NCBI GenBank assembly: GCA_964384625.1
Contig: CAYLNH010000005.1
Location: forward strand, 12,682-76,681
Length of the DNA: 64,000 bases
Direction: 5' to 3'
Source of the DNA: CAYLNH01 sp964384625
GTDB lineage: Bacteria > Verrucomicrobiota > Lentisphaeria > JABSQK01
Shown here piece by piece: positions 43,432 through 52,529 of this stretch (position 1 is the first letter of the stretch; the number at the start of each line of letters is the position of its first letter). The position numbers and the translations under genes are program-made. The notes under the pieces were generated by a model. It was not told where the DNA came from. It searched no databases and was given only the letters and a program-made list of their open reading frames with translations.

Positions 43432-45330
43432 TCAGTACAAGCGAATATCGTAGTGATCGTGGTCTTTCATCTTGCGGCGGACGGCGGTGACGTTTCTGGC
43501 GCCGCGTTTGTGGAAGTCTAGGACATTCTGATCCGGTCCGGTCGCGTCGGCTTCGTCAGTGACGTCGTCATCGCCGCCGGTGGCGAAGGCGCGGTCGATG
43601 CGGGACTCGGGGCAGAGCAGATCGCGCGGCAGCAGGTCGCCGCCGTGTCGGACGTTCGTGCTGCGCTGACTGCCGTGGTCCGGGATCTGGTAGTAGTTTC
43701 TGGGGGCGCCGGGCAGTCCCTGTCGCAGCAGGTCCTCCTCGAGTCCGGCCATGACCCGGAACTGCGGGGTGCGTCCGGTCAACGTCAAGGCGGAGTTCTC
43801 GCCGGCGTCCCGGATGTAGAGTGAGATGGCCGCGGTATCCAGCAGACTGCCGTCGGGTTGCCACTCAAGAGTATTCGGGGCGGCCATGGCGGCGAGCAGC
43901 GCCGTTTCGAAGTTGGGTTTGAGCACGATGGTCGGCTCGTAAAGATACCAGTCGGCGACGAGTCGTTCGACGGTTTGGCGCGAAGGAGAGATGATATCAT
44001 AATTGAGCCCGTCCAACTCCGGCAGGACGCCGATGTGCGGGCCGAGACAGCTTTCGATGCCGGCGCCGCGCCAGGGCACTTCGAGGATTTCCATGGCCTT
44101 GTACAGTCCTAGCCGTTCTTCGATGCCGGCCAGGGGCGCCAACCCGAAGACGGCCTTCAGAATTGCCAGTTTCTCGCGGGAGTTCTGATCCAGCCAGGGG
44201 GACTCTTCGGCTTTGGCCAGGAACAGCCCGAGAATATCATGGACGGAGTCGCAGACGATCAGCGAGTCGAGGAGCTGCTCGACGCCGCTGGCGTTCCAGA
44301 GTGACAGCCGGATGGTCAGGCGCGAGCCGCTGTCGTCGTCTTCGCTCCATTCGAAGGGATACAGCAGTGCTTTCAGGCTTGCCATGTCATCGGGACTGAA
44401 CTCCTGCTCGACCGACAACCCGGACCAGAATTCTTTGGCCACCGGCTTCTGTCCCTCGGCCTGGCCCAGGCGGATTTCGGAGCCGAGCATTTCGAGCCAG
44501 ACGCGGACGGTCTTGCCGAAGCGCAGATGGAGTGCGACAAGCTGGTACAACTCGCGGGTGGCGTAGTTGACCGCGGCAGTGTCCTCCGGTCGGGGCGGCG
44601 TGTCCGGGATCTCGACGATGCAGTTGCCTTTGATCAGTTTCCGCAGGAACACGCGTTGCTGCGGGTAGGCTTCGGGCAGGAGTTGCTTGAGGTCGAGAAT
44701 GCCGTCGGGGACAAAGACATCGTTGACCTGGTTGATAACCATTTCCTCGACGAAACTGCGTTTCGGCGTGCTGCCGAAAAGCTCCTGAAGCCGTTTCTGG
44801 CGGGCGATGAACAGCCGGAGGATGCTCTTGGGCATGAGCTTGCTGCGGTCCATCTCAGCAATGCTCGCCAGACCGGAGCCGAATTGCGCCAGGACATCGG
44901 GGATGCCGTCAAAGACGACGATGGTTTCCGGCGTGCCGTCGGACTGCAGCCGCAAAACGGGCAGGCCGGCCAAACGGGCCAGGGCGACATCGATCGGCGG
45001 AATGTTGCACCAGACTTCACGGATTTCTTCGCGGGCGACATCGCGGTAGTCACGGTTTTGTGCGGGGGCGTTGGCGAGGACTTCTTCGGCCCACGCCATC
45101 AGGCCGCCGAAACGATCCGGTTCCGGGCTGCTGATGATGACGATCGGCGGTCCTTCTTCGATGACCAGCGCCTGGTCCAGGGCCCGGCCGAAGCCCTTTT
45201 CCCTGCCGTCCCAACGGAGGCGTTCGGTTTCTTCCTTGGCACCGGTGTCATAGATGAACCGGGTCCGCATGCCCTCACGCAGGGCGAGGCAGTCTCCAGT
45301 TCCCGAGTCGTATACGCGAAGGATCGTCAT
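43432..45330 (-). CDS. Degenerate metallo-beta-lactamase-fold protein
   Basis: A 632-aa soluble protein. The start, ILRVYDSGTGDCLALRE then FIYDTGA, and the late motif YYQIPDHGSQRST resemble ComEC-type MBL-fold proteins (vGqGDa, vDtG, PHHGS). The metal motif HxHxDH, expected after the second strand, is replaced by ISSPEPDRFGGL, so zinc binding at that site is lost. The middle 350 residues are not recognised. Probably a catalytically dead MBL fold used for binding, or a very divergent enzyme. Monocistronic; opposite to the gene at 45516, with a 185-base shared upstream region. Confidence 0.55.
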   Translation of the reverse strand: MTILRVYDSGTGDCLALREGMRTRFIYDTGAKEETERLRWDGREKGFGRALDQALVIEEGPPIVIISSPEPDRFGGLMAWAEEVLANAPAQNRDYRDVAREEIREVWCNIPPIDVALARLAGLPVLRLQSDGTPETIVVFDGIPDVLAQFGSGLASIAEMDRSKLMPKSILRLFIARQKRLQELFGSTPKRSFVEEMVINQVNDVFVPDGILDLKQLLPEAYPQQRVFLRKLIKGNCIVEIPDTPPRPEDTAAVNYATRELYQLVALHLRFGKTVRVWLEMLGSEIRLGQAEGQKPVAKEFWSGLSVEQEFSPDDMASLKALLYPFEWSEDDDSGSRLTIRLSLWNASGVEQLLDSLIVCDSVHDILGLFLAKAEESPWLDQNSREKLAILKAVFGLAPLAGIEERLGLYKAMEILEVPWRGAGIESCLGPHIGVLPELDGLNYDIISPSRQTVERLVADWYLYEPTIVLKPNFETALLAAMAAPNTLEWQPDGSLLDTAAISLYIRDAGENSALTLTGRTPQFRVMAGLEEDLLRQGLPGAPRNYYQIPDHGSQRSTNVRHGGDLLPRDLLCPESRIDRAFATGGDDDVTDEADATGPDQNVLDFHKRGARNVTAVRRKMKDHDHYDIRLY

Positions 45331-45515
45331 GGGTTCTTTCTCGTCGACTGTTGCACAAACGCACGGCGGACGCTTGCGGCCGGCACAATTGCATCGTCCC
45401 TACGGCCATTTAAAATAGCGCCAACTGCACTACTTTCAATCAATTGTCGGGGGCGTTGCGCCGGCGAGAGCGGTCGTGTATAGTTGGTGCCAAACCCACA
45501 CAGGAGGAGCTGCAG

Positions 45516-45902
45516 ATGCATTGTGTACGCTGCAAGACCGACATGAAGAAGAATAATCTGCGTGGTGTACTCGTTGACCATTGCTCGAATTGCGACGGCA
45601 TCTGGCTGGACGAGGGCGAACTGGACGCGCTGCAGCAGGGCATGCAGAAGAGTCCCGGGGAAATCCGCGCCGAAGGCCGTGAGGAGATGCTGGACGAACG
45701 CCGTCGCGGCGTCGAGGTGTTGGGGCGTTGTCCCAGGTGTCAGAAGGGCCAGGTGCAGGAGAAGTACATGGATGGCGTGATGGTGGACTACTGTTCCGTC
45801 TGTAAAGGCATCTTCTTTGATCACGGCGAGTTGAAGCAGGTCCTCGACAATCGCGGGCAGGGCTTTTTCGACCGGCTGCGGAAAACGCTGTTCGGCGCCT
45901 GA
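45516..45902 (+). CDS. Double zf-TFIIB zinc-ribbon protein
   Basis: A 128-aa protein with two copies of the TFIIB-type zinc-ribbon unit: CVRCKTDM...CSNCDGIWLDEGEL (3-36) and CPRCQKG...CSVCKGIFFDHGEL (about 72-106). Each has CxxC pairs and the GIWLD-GEL hallmark. Function of such proteins is unknown. ATG 45516 has AGGAGGAG upstream and is preferred to the in-frame upstream ATG at 45444. First of a same-strand series through 48756. Confidence 0.85.
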   Translation: MHCVRCKTDMKKNNLRGVLVDHCSNCDGIWLDEGELDALQQGMQKSPGEIRAEGREEMLDERRRGVEVLGRCPRCQKGQVQEKYMDGVMVDYCSVCKGIFFDHGELKQVLDNRGQGFFDRLRKTLFGA

Positions 45903-45920
45903 CCCTCACCGGAGCGATCC

Positions 45921-46541
45921 ATGCATACCATGGACATTGCATCATTCACGGCATTCGGCGCCGGCGTTTTCGCGGCGTTCATTGTGACCCGGTTCACCGG
46001 TCCGGGGCGCCGCCGGCGGAACGTCATCCTCTATGGTCTTGGGGCGATTATGGTGGCGGCGGCAGCGTGCCTGAATCTGGCGGCCTGGCGGCGGTGGTTC
46101 ATGCCGTCGCTTGACTTCGTGGCGGGCAGTGCGGTGGTAGTCGTCGAGCAGAGCCGCATTGAGGAGCACCAGCCGCTGCGACGGACGAGCAGCGATCCCT
46201 TGACCGGTTATGTGTACGACGTGGTTGTGCACTATGTCTTCACCGCGGACGGCCGCAAATGGGTGGGGCACGGGGTGCTGCCGAGTGCCCGCGATCTGCC
46301 GGAGAAAGACCAGGCGGAAGCGAAGCAGGCGAAGTTCTTCCAGCCCGGCGCGAAAGTCACGGTTTACTATGATCCCGATGACCCCTATGAGAATTCTCTC
46401 GATACGATTTCCGCGCCGCCGGGCCGGTTGGACTTGTCCGTTTTTCACGGCATTCTCTTTATCATTACGGCCTTGTCCGCGTTTGCTCTGGGGTATGCCG
46501 CCTGGAACAGAAACGACCGGGCCTCGCGTCTCCCCGATTGA
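45921..46541 (+). CDS. DUF3592-type membrane protein
   Basis: A 206-aa protein with N-terminal helices (about 5-22, 32-52), a soluble domain with YVYDVVVHYVFTADGR and FFQPGAKVTVYYDPDDPYEN, and a C-terminal membrane helix (about 172-192). The VxVyYdPxdP motif between membrane helices is the DUF3592 signature. Function unknown. Follows the zinc-ribbon gene after 18 bases. Confidence 0.7.
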   Translation: MHTMDIASFTAFGAGVFAAFIVTRFTGPGRRRRNVILYGLGAIMVAAAACLNLAAWRRWFMPSLDFVAGSAVVVVEQSRIEEHQPLRRTSSDPLTGYVYDVVVHYVFTADGRKWVGHGVLPSARDLPEKDQAEAKQAKFFQPGAKVTVYYDPDDPYENSLDTISAPPGRLDLSVFHGILFIITALSAFALGYAAWNRNDRASRLPD

Positions 46542-46580
46542 GGTAGCGCAGTCATCAGCGCAGAAGGACCCTGACAGACA

Positions 46581-47303
46581 ATGTTTGAGCAGTCATTTCA
46601 CACCTGTCCGGCCTGCGGCGTTGAGATTCGCCAACGCCTGGAAGATGAAGACGAATTCCTCTGCGGCTCGTGCGGCCGTCGATTCCGTATTCTGCATGAT
46701 ACGGCCTCCGGCAAAACCGGACTGATCGACGTCTCCCGCGAGGAGATCCCCGAGCCGCTCTATTTGCCGAAGGGCAGCATCCGTGCCGGCGTCACGGTGT
46801 TGCTGTCGCTGGCCAGTTGGATTCTGATTCTACGCGCCGTCCCGGTGCCGGCCTATTTATTCGGGCTGCTGCTTACGATGATCGGCTACTACTTCGGTTT
46901 CCGCAAGAAGCTGAAGGCGGCCCAGAGCCGCATCCTGGACGCCGCCGCCCATGCCGCCGCCCCGCTGTTTCTGCCCGCCAATGTGATTCGGGTGCTGCTG
47001 ATCATGGGGTTCTTTGCCGCGGGTCTGGTCTTGCTTGTCCGGCGGCAGCTGACGGAGATGCGGAATCTTGAGTTTTTTGTGGTCTTCTTTGGTCTGGTGG
47101 TCGGCTATCTTTTCGCCAAGCTCTCCGGGCGGCTGAAGACCACCGCGTTTTTTGTGCTGTTGAATCATGCCAAAGGCCTGCTCGTCATCGTTGCGGCGTT
47201 GACGTTGACGGTGCTGTTGCTGACCGATCTGCAGGCGGGCCGGGCATACTTGAATCTCGGGCTGGCGGCAACGGTCAGTTTCTACTTCGGTTCCCGTTCT
47301 TGA
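46581..47303 (+). CDS. Zinc-ribbon multi-pass membrane protein
   Basis: A 240-aa protein. An N-terminal zinc ribbon (CPACGVEI...CGSCGRRF, 9-36) is followed by about six membrane helices between 70 and 235. Unknown function; the ribbon plus membrane layout occurs in PVC hypothetical proteins. Same-strand neighbour of the DUF3592 gene, 39 bases apart. Confidence 0.65.
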   Translation: MFEQSFHTCPACGVEIRQRLEDEDEFLCGSCGRRFRILHDTASGKTGLIDVSREEIPEPLYLPKGSIRAGVTVLLSLASWILILRAVPVPAYLFGLLLTMIGYYFGFRKKLKAAQSRILDAAAHAAAPLFLPANVIRVLLIMGFFAAGLVLLVRRQLTEMRNLEFFVVFFGLVVGYLFAKLSGRLKTTAFFVLLNHAKGLLVIVAALTLTVLLLTDLQAGRAYLNLGLAATVSFYFGSRS

Positions 47304-47321
47304 CGTTGGAGGACAGCAACC

Positions 47322-47567
47322 ATGAGTGAAGACAAGAACAGTCACATCGAGATCGCCTACAGTTCTATCCGCTGCTTCGCGGACGACGGTACGTTGGATC
47401 TGAAGGAGCTGAACTCGCTGCTGAACATCGCTTTGCGCGACGGCAAGATGACGGCCGATGAAAAGCGTGTGTTGGGCAATGTGTTCAAGCAGGTCGACAC
47501 CAGGCAGGTGACCGACGAGGTCCGGCAGAAGATCCGGAATGTGAAATCGAAGTACGACATCCACTGA
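47322..47567 (+). CDS. Small TerB-like helical protein
   Basis: An 81-aa acidic helical protein. The stretch TLDLKELNSLLNIALRDGKM then TADEKRVLGNVF resembles the TerB/DjlA core helix pair (DG.ld..E...l), a fold linked with membrane-associated stress or envelope functions. Start has GGAGG upstream (about 47308). 18 bases after the membrane protein gene, so probably the same operon. Confidence 0.6.
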   Translation: MSEDKNSHIEIAYSSIRCFADDGTLDLKELNSLLNIALRDGKMTADEKRVLGNVFKQVDTRQVTDEVRQKIRNVKSKYDIH

Positions 47568-47650
47568 GCGGCGGCAAGTTGAGACGCGTTCCTTGCATTC
47601 ACTTGTCCGGCCGAATATACTCAGCGCAAACAAGCAAGGGAGACCGTGTG

Positions 47651-48397
47651 ATGTGGGAGAGACGGTTCGGGTCGAGGCGGCGCTTCACGTTGATTGAGCT
47701 GCTGACGGCGATCGCGGTCATCGCGATCCTGATCGCGCTGCTGCTGCCGGTGTTGAGCCAGGCCAAGGAGTCGGCGCGGCGGGTGGTGTGCGCTTCGAAT
47801 CTGCGGCAGCAGGCGCAGGGACTGATGTTGTACGCGGAAGAAAGCAACGACTGGCTGCCGCCGTCGACGCTGATGGGGGTCGAGACGATCGAGTACACGC
47901 ATTGGCCGCGCTGGTTTGCCTATCCCGGCAGTACGACCTGCCACAATCTGGGGTATCTCTACACCGGGGAGTATATCGTTGATCCACGCGTGTTTTACTG
48001 CCCGAGCATGGCGCACGTTGCTTTTCGCCTGGAAACCTATGAGCCCTTTCCGACGGCCTTCAAGCCCGGTCCCGGTTCCGTTCTCGGTGTGCGCATCCCC
48101 TATCTTTACAACTGCTGGATTGCGGACCGCAACGGAGGAAATCGGAACCGGGCCTACCGGCGCCTGATGGGCATGCCGAACGAACGCAGTCTCGGGCTTG
48201 ATCTGCTGGGGGGACAGGAGTACACTGCACATGCCAGAGGCATGATCGGCTGGAACCTGATGTATCCCGACGGACATGTGAGCTTCGCGCGGTCGCGCCG
48301 GGTCTTTGAGCACGACCTCCTGCTCCCCGGTTTCGGCAACCAGAACTTCACCGCATTCTACAATGCCCTTGAAACCCTGGAGCAGGCCAATCCATGA
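47651..48397 (+). CDS. Prepilin-type pseudopilin (H-x-G/DUF1559-like)
   Basis: A 248-aa protein: basic N-terminus, cleavage motif RRFTLIELLTAIAVIAILIALLLPVL (residues about 10-35) and the PVC-type continuation SARRVVCASNLRQQAQGL. The C-terminal domain has HARGMIGWNLMYPDGHVSF, the usual ending with an H-G or DGHV motif. Such proteins are numerous in Lentisphaerota and are probably processed by a prepilin peptidase; assembly is unproven. ATG 47651 with AAGGGAGA upstream is chosen over the in-frame upstream start at 47579. Overlaps the next gene by 4 bases. Confidence 0.85.
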   Translation: MWERRFGSRRRFTLIELLTAIAVIAILIALLLPVLSQAKESARRVVCASNLRQQAQGLMLYAEESNDWLPPSTLMGVETIEYTHWPRWFAYPGSTTCHNLGYLYTGEYIVDPRVFYCPSMAHVAFRLETYEPFPTAFKPGPGSVLGVRIPYLYNCWIADRNGGNRNRAYRRLMGMPNERSLGLDLLGGQEYTAHARGMIGWNLMYPDGHVSFARSRRVFEHDLLLPGFGNQNFTAFYNALETLEQANP

Positions 48398-48756
48398 AAC
48401 CGGACATCGACGGTACGTCTTTTGGTTCCATCGTGATCGACGGCAAGACTTACAAGCACGACGTGGTTATCCGCCGCAACGGCCGGGTTGAGAAACGCAA
48501 GAAACATCTATCCCGCGAGGTCTACGGCAATTCGCACACGGTGGCACTGGCCGAGGCGAAGGACCTCCTTGAATCGGGAGTGACCGAAGTTGTGATCGGC
48601 ACGGGGCAGAACGGCGTTCTGACGGTGTCGGACGAGGTCCTTGACTATCTCGAGGACCGGGAGATTGACGTGGTGGAGTTGGCGACGCCGGAGGCGATCG
48701 AGATGTGGAACGCCATGGATGAGGACGTCGTCGGCCTGTTTCACGTGACCTGTTGA
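48394..48756 (+). CDS. Mth938-domain protein
   Basis: A 120-aa single-domain protein. FGSIVIDGKTYKHDVVIRRNG at the start and VTEVVIGTGQNGVLTVSDEV with a late VVELATPEAIEMWN match the Mth938/NDUFAF3-like fold. The family includes mitochondrial complex I assembly factor NDUFAF3, but bacterial roles are not known. ATGA overlap with the pseudopilin gene. Confidence 0.85.
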   Translation: MKPDIDGTSFGSIVIDGKTYKHDVVIRRNGRVEKRKKHLSREVYGNSHTVALAEAKDLLESGVTEVVIGTGQNGVLTVSDEVLDYLEDREIDVVELATPEAIEMWNAMDEDVVGLFHVTC

Positions 48757-48838
48757 CGTGCGATACCGGGGGGCTTTCCGCGGTCCGTCGCCCGTCTCTT
48801 TGACGGCGGCGCCGCAAAGCGGTCGGGCGATTGTCCCG

Positions 48839-49963
48839 TCAGTCCGTGCCGGCGGCGAGTTCGGCGGCGTCGGCCGCCATCAGCAGTGACTGATACCCAT
48901 TGTGCTCCGATACCAACCGCCGGTGTTCCGGGTTCTGGATCGCGGCGATCTGGTCGTCGAGCAGTTGGCGCACCATATAGCCGTAGATTTCCTGTTTGGC
49001 CATGCCGTTATCGCCGGCGACGCGGAAATGTCCGTCGGCGGCGAATAACTTATGCAGGCCGACGCCCCGTCGTTCTTCGCCGGCATAGCCGAGAACCGTT
49101 TCCTGTTTGCCGTTGGGCACCAGACTGGTCACCGCTTCGGCGTCGGCGGCAGTCGCGATGAAGTCGATCTTGATCGCGGTCGGCACCCACTCAAACAACC
49201 GGATATCGCCGCGTTCACAGACGATGCGAAACTCCTGGCGATCGAGGCGGCCGGGCTGATGAAAGCCGTGATAGAAACTGCTCAGCACGTCGTCTGGATG
49301 GCGCACGAGGGCGTGTACCTGTTCCTCGATCTGCGGGGCGCCGGGCCGCGTGCCGGCCTGGGCGGCTTCCACCCGGCCGTCGCCGAACCAGCCGTTGTAT
49401 AGGTCGAAGAAATGGACGGCGTGCTCAATGAAGATGCCGCCGCTTTGTTCTTTGTCCCAGAACCAGTGATCCGGCGTGAGTTTGTCATCACCGGCATAGT
49501 TCTCGAACATCGCGTGGATCGGGTGTCCCAGGAGTTCCTGTTCCAGGATCTGCGTGACACTGCGTCAGAGCGGATTGTACCGCATCATCAGGTTGACTGC
49601 GAGGATGCACTGTTGCCGCCGGGCGGCTTCCATCATCTCTGTCGCGTGTTCGCGCCGGGTCGCCAGCGGCTTTTCGCACAAGACGTGCTTGCCTCGGTCG
49701 AGCGCCTGCAGGTCGAGCGAATGATGTGTTTTCGGCGGTGTCGCCAGGTGTACAAGATCGATCGCGGCTTCGGCAAGCAGGTCGTCGACGGAGTCAAACA
49801 CCGTCAACCCCAACCGACTGCCGGTCTGCCGGGCCAACTCCGGTACGGTGTCGGTGACGCCGATCAGGCGGACGTTATCCATTTCTCTGAACTGGTCGAG
49901 ACAGAAATTGCCGAAGGCCCCACAGCCAATCAGGCCGAAACCAATCGCGTTTTCTCCGGTCAT
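48839..49963 (-). pseudogene. Gfo/Idh/MocA oxidoreductase interrupted by an in-frame TGA
   Basis: An NAD(P)-dependent sugar dehydrogenase family member. The N-terminal Rossmann part (IGFGLIGCGAFGNF, HVLCEKPLATRR, then MMRYNPL) ends at TGA 49565-49567. The same frame continues without shift (RSVTQILEQELLGHPIHA, then FENYAGDDKLTPDHWFW and GGIFIEHAVHFFDLYNGWFG) to 48839, giving a normal total of about 374 codons. One nonsense change, or a sequencing error, explains it. TGA is a normal stop elsewhere in the window. GGAGGG lies 7 bases before ATG 49963. Follows the uronate operon on the same strand. Confidence 0.85.
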
Positions 49964-50058
49964 TACGGTTCCCTCCACAGTTCTCGTTGCGTGCTTGCGT
50001 CCATGGTCGCGGCACGGCGCGGCGGTTGCCGGCGGGCGGCCGTTGTATAGTCAAATCG

Positions 50059-52224
50059 TTACACCGGGGCAGACGATGTCAAAACCTGTGATCGGCGCGG
50101 CCCGGCGTTGTCGGCGGTAAGGGGCTGAATCCCCAGATCGAAGGCGGGCGATGTGTCCGCCAGCCGGAAATCTCCGGCGCTTGGGTTGATGAATCGCGGG
50201 TTGGCGCCGACGCTGTCGGCTTCGACGCCGTGCGGTCGCTGTTCGGCGAAGTGGCGTGCGGCCCAGTCGGGATCGGCGGCATTGAAGTAGAGGTTGCGAT
50301 CGGCGCGGCACTGGCGCAGCAATCCGGGCGGACGTTTGCCGGAAGCGGTCTTCGACTCCGTCAGCAGCGGCGTTTCCGCTTCCACGGCGTAGAAGATGTT
50401 GTGTTCAATGACGGCGCCGGTGCAGTCGCCGTAGGGCAGCACCAGATAGCCGCGGTTATGGGTGCATGCTGTGCCGTCGGGCGTAACGTGGCGCAAGCCG
50501 TAAACGATGTTGTTGGTGATCGTGTTGGCGCCTTTGATGATGAATCCCTCGCCGCAGCAGTTGGCGATCAGGTTGGCGTGGATCGTTGTACCGTGCTGGT
50601 CATCGTCACAGCGTATGGCGGCGTTCATACGCGGCGAGATGATGTCGTGGATGTAGTTGTATTCCACGCGGATATTGTCGCCGGTACCGGAGATGTAGAT
50701 GGCGTTGCCGTCGCCGAGGCGTTCCATGCAGTGATGCAGGTCGTTGAAGGCAACGCGGTTGCCGCGGCCGTGCAGCCAGGGTTCGCGTTCGCGCCACGGC
50801 AGGGGACGCGTATCCGGGCCAGACCGGTTGTAGGGGAGTTCGTGGTAACGCACAGTCTTCGACGCCTCGCCGTCAGACTGGAACATATGGATGCGGCCGC
50901 TGACCACGATGCCGCAGTACGACACGTGATGGACGTGGTTGTGGCAGATTTCGTTGTGGCCGCTCTGCCAGGCGAAGATGCCGGCGGCATGCCAGAGGAT
51001 GCGGCCGACATGATGGACATGGTTGTCCGTGACCTGGTTGTGATGGTTGACGTCTTTGGTGCCGGGGCCGTAGCCGGCGAGCAGCACGCCGACGCCGCCG
51101 AGGTCGTGAATGTGATTGTGCGAGATGCAGATGTTTTGCGCATGCAGATCGCAACGGATCCCGGCGGCGCCGCTGTCGGCGAATTCGCAGTCCATCACGC
51201 TGCAGTCTTCCGCGCCGCGAAAGTGCAGCATGGCGGTCGGCCGGTCAAACATCTCCCAGTCGTGCTGCAGGCCCCACCCGCTTTTGTCCGGCGTCCAGGG
51301 CTGGTGATCGGCCTGGGTGAACCGGATGCGTTGGAAATGAATCCCGGTGACCGGCCTGTCCGTCGGACCGTCGTTGTCGATGTCGCCTTCGACACGGATT
51401 AATTCGGTCAATGCCGGTACGGTGATGTTTTGCGGTTCGCTTTCTGCGGTCGGCCACAGATAGAGCGTGCGGGTGGCCTTGTTCAGGACCCAGGTGCCGG
51501 GGGCGATGTGTTCAAGTGCGTTTTCCAGCCAGCAGGTGCCTTTCGGAAACGCACCCCAGACGAGTTGGCCGACGGAGTAGGTGCCGGGCACCGAAGTCCT
51601 GGCGGTACAGGCGTCGGGATCGACTGCATCAATCGGCAGCAGGTTCATGACCCAGGGGTAGTGCGGGATGATGCGGAATTCCAGGCCGCGTTCGGCGGCG
51701 TCGGCAGGTACCGCGCCGGCCGGGAAATGCAGGACATGGCGTTCGGCGCGCTGGTTTTCGTGTTTGACCGTCGGGATAAAACCGGCGCCTGCAGCACGTG
51801 GGAGAAACCTGCCTTGCTTGAAGAGGGAATGGCAGTAGTCAACCGCATCGGGGAGGGCAGCGGCCCAGACCTTGCCGACAGCATTTTTGGGCAGCCCGGG
51901 AGTATCAGCGGCTGTCACAATCCACCCTTCCACCGGGACGCCGGCGCTGAGTACCGGCTGTTCATCAGGATACGCCGCAAAGGTGAGGGAGCCCTGGTCG
52001 GCACTGTCTTCCAGATTGAAGACAAGCGTCTCGGGCAAGGTGTAGGTTCCGCCGCGGAGCAATACTGTGACATCCGTTTCCGGGCTGCTTTTCCGGTATT
52101 CGCGGATGGCGTCCCGGGCGCGCGCCAACGTCGCAAACGGTCCGTCGTTCTTGCCGGCATCAGCCTGTGTTCCGGACCAGTTGTCGTTGCCGTTGGTCGC
52201 GACATAGAAGGTATGATTTGACAT
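50059..52224 (-). CDS. Right-handed parallel beta-helix protein (pectate-lyase-like)
   Basis: A 721-aa protein beginning TFYVATNGNDNWSGTQADAG, the typical start of beta-helix proteins of the pectate lyase superfamily, with GPFATLARARDAIRE and VLLRGGTYTL. His/Asn-rich coils (ISHNHIHDLGGVGVLL, VTDNHVHHVGRI, ICHNHVHHVSYCG) mark the helix turns. No signal peptide is visible, unusual for this family, so it may act inside the cell or use another route. Third gene after uxaC with 3-base spacing, which points to uronate-containing glycans. Confidence 0.8.
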   Translation of the reverse strand: MSNHTFYVATNGNDNWSGTQADAGKNDGPFATLARARDAIREYRKSSPETDVTVLLRGGTYTLPETLVFNLEDSADQGSLTFAAYPDEQPVLSAGVPVEGWIVTAADTPGLPKNAVGKVWAAALPDAVDYCHSLFKQGRFLPRAAGAGFIPTVKHENQRAERHVLHFPAGAVPADAAERGLEFRIIPHYPWVMNLLPIDAVDPDACTARTSVPGTYSVGQLVWGAFPKGTCWLENALEHIAPGTWVLNKATRTLYLWPTAESEPQNITVPALTELIRVEGDIDNDGPTDRPVTGIHFQRIRFTQADHQPWTPDKSGWGLQHDWEMFDRPTAMLHFRGAEDCSVMDCEFADSGAAGIRCDLHAQNICISHNHIHDLGGVGVLLAGYGPGTKDVNHHNQVTDNHVHHVGRILWHAAGIFAWQSGHNEICHNHVHHVSYCGIVVSGRIHMFQSDGEASKTVRYHELPYNRSGPDTRPLPWREREPWLHGRGNRVAFNDLHHCMERLGDGNAIYISGTGDNIRVEYNYIHDIISPRMNAAIRCDDDQHGTTIHANLIANCCGEGFIIKGANTITNNIVYGLRHVTPDGTACTHNRGYLVLPYGDCTGAVIEHNIFYAVEAETPLLTESKTASGKRPPGLLRQCRADRNLYFNAADPDWAARHFAEQRPHGVEADSVGANPRFINPSAGDFRLADTSPAFDLGIQPLTADNAGPRRSQVLTSSAPV

Positions 52225-52227
52225 GGC

Positions 52228-52527
52228 TTATCCTTTGGCGACGCGGGTGACGAATACGATGTATGCAATAATAAAGGGGAAGGGCAGGGCGAAGGCCCAG
52301 AATCCGTGTGGGCCCGCGTCCATGGCATAGGCCAACCATACGGCGATGATCGCGGCGACACAGAGCCCGGGCAATCCAAGCAAGGCAAGGTCACAGACGG
52401 TGATCAGCCATTTTCCGGGTTTCGTGCCGTTGGCGATGCCGCCGCCCAGAAAGGCTGCCATCATGAAGCAGACGTAGCCCAGCATCAGCATGCCGAACGA
52501 TCCGCCAATGGTGATCCACAGATTCAC
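52228..52527 (-). CDS. Small three-helix membrane protein in the uxaC operon
   Basis: 99 aa with membrane segments about 5-30, 42-66 and 76-95. No domain recognised. Two bases after the uxaC stop and three before the beta-helix gene start, so certainly co-transcribed. Possibly a small transporter component, but nothing in the sequence proves it. Confidence 0.65.
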   Translation of the reverse strand: MNLWITIGGSFGMLMLGYVCFMMAAFLGGGIANGTKPGKWLITVCDLALLGLPGLCVAAIIAVWLAYAMDAGPHGFWAFALPFPFIIAYIVFVTRVAKG

Positions 52528-52529
52528 CG

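Noticed and set aside
49530..49570. Selenocysteine insertion at the oxidoreductase TGA
   Set aside because: The position is not catalytic in the family and the nearby hairpin lacks a convincing SECIS form; a nonsense change or error is simpler.
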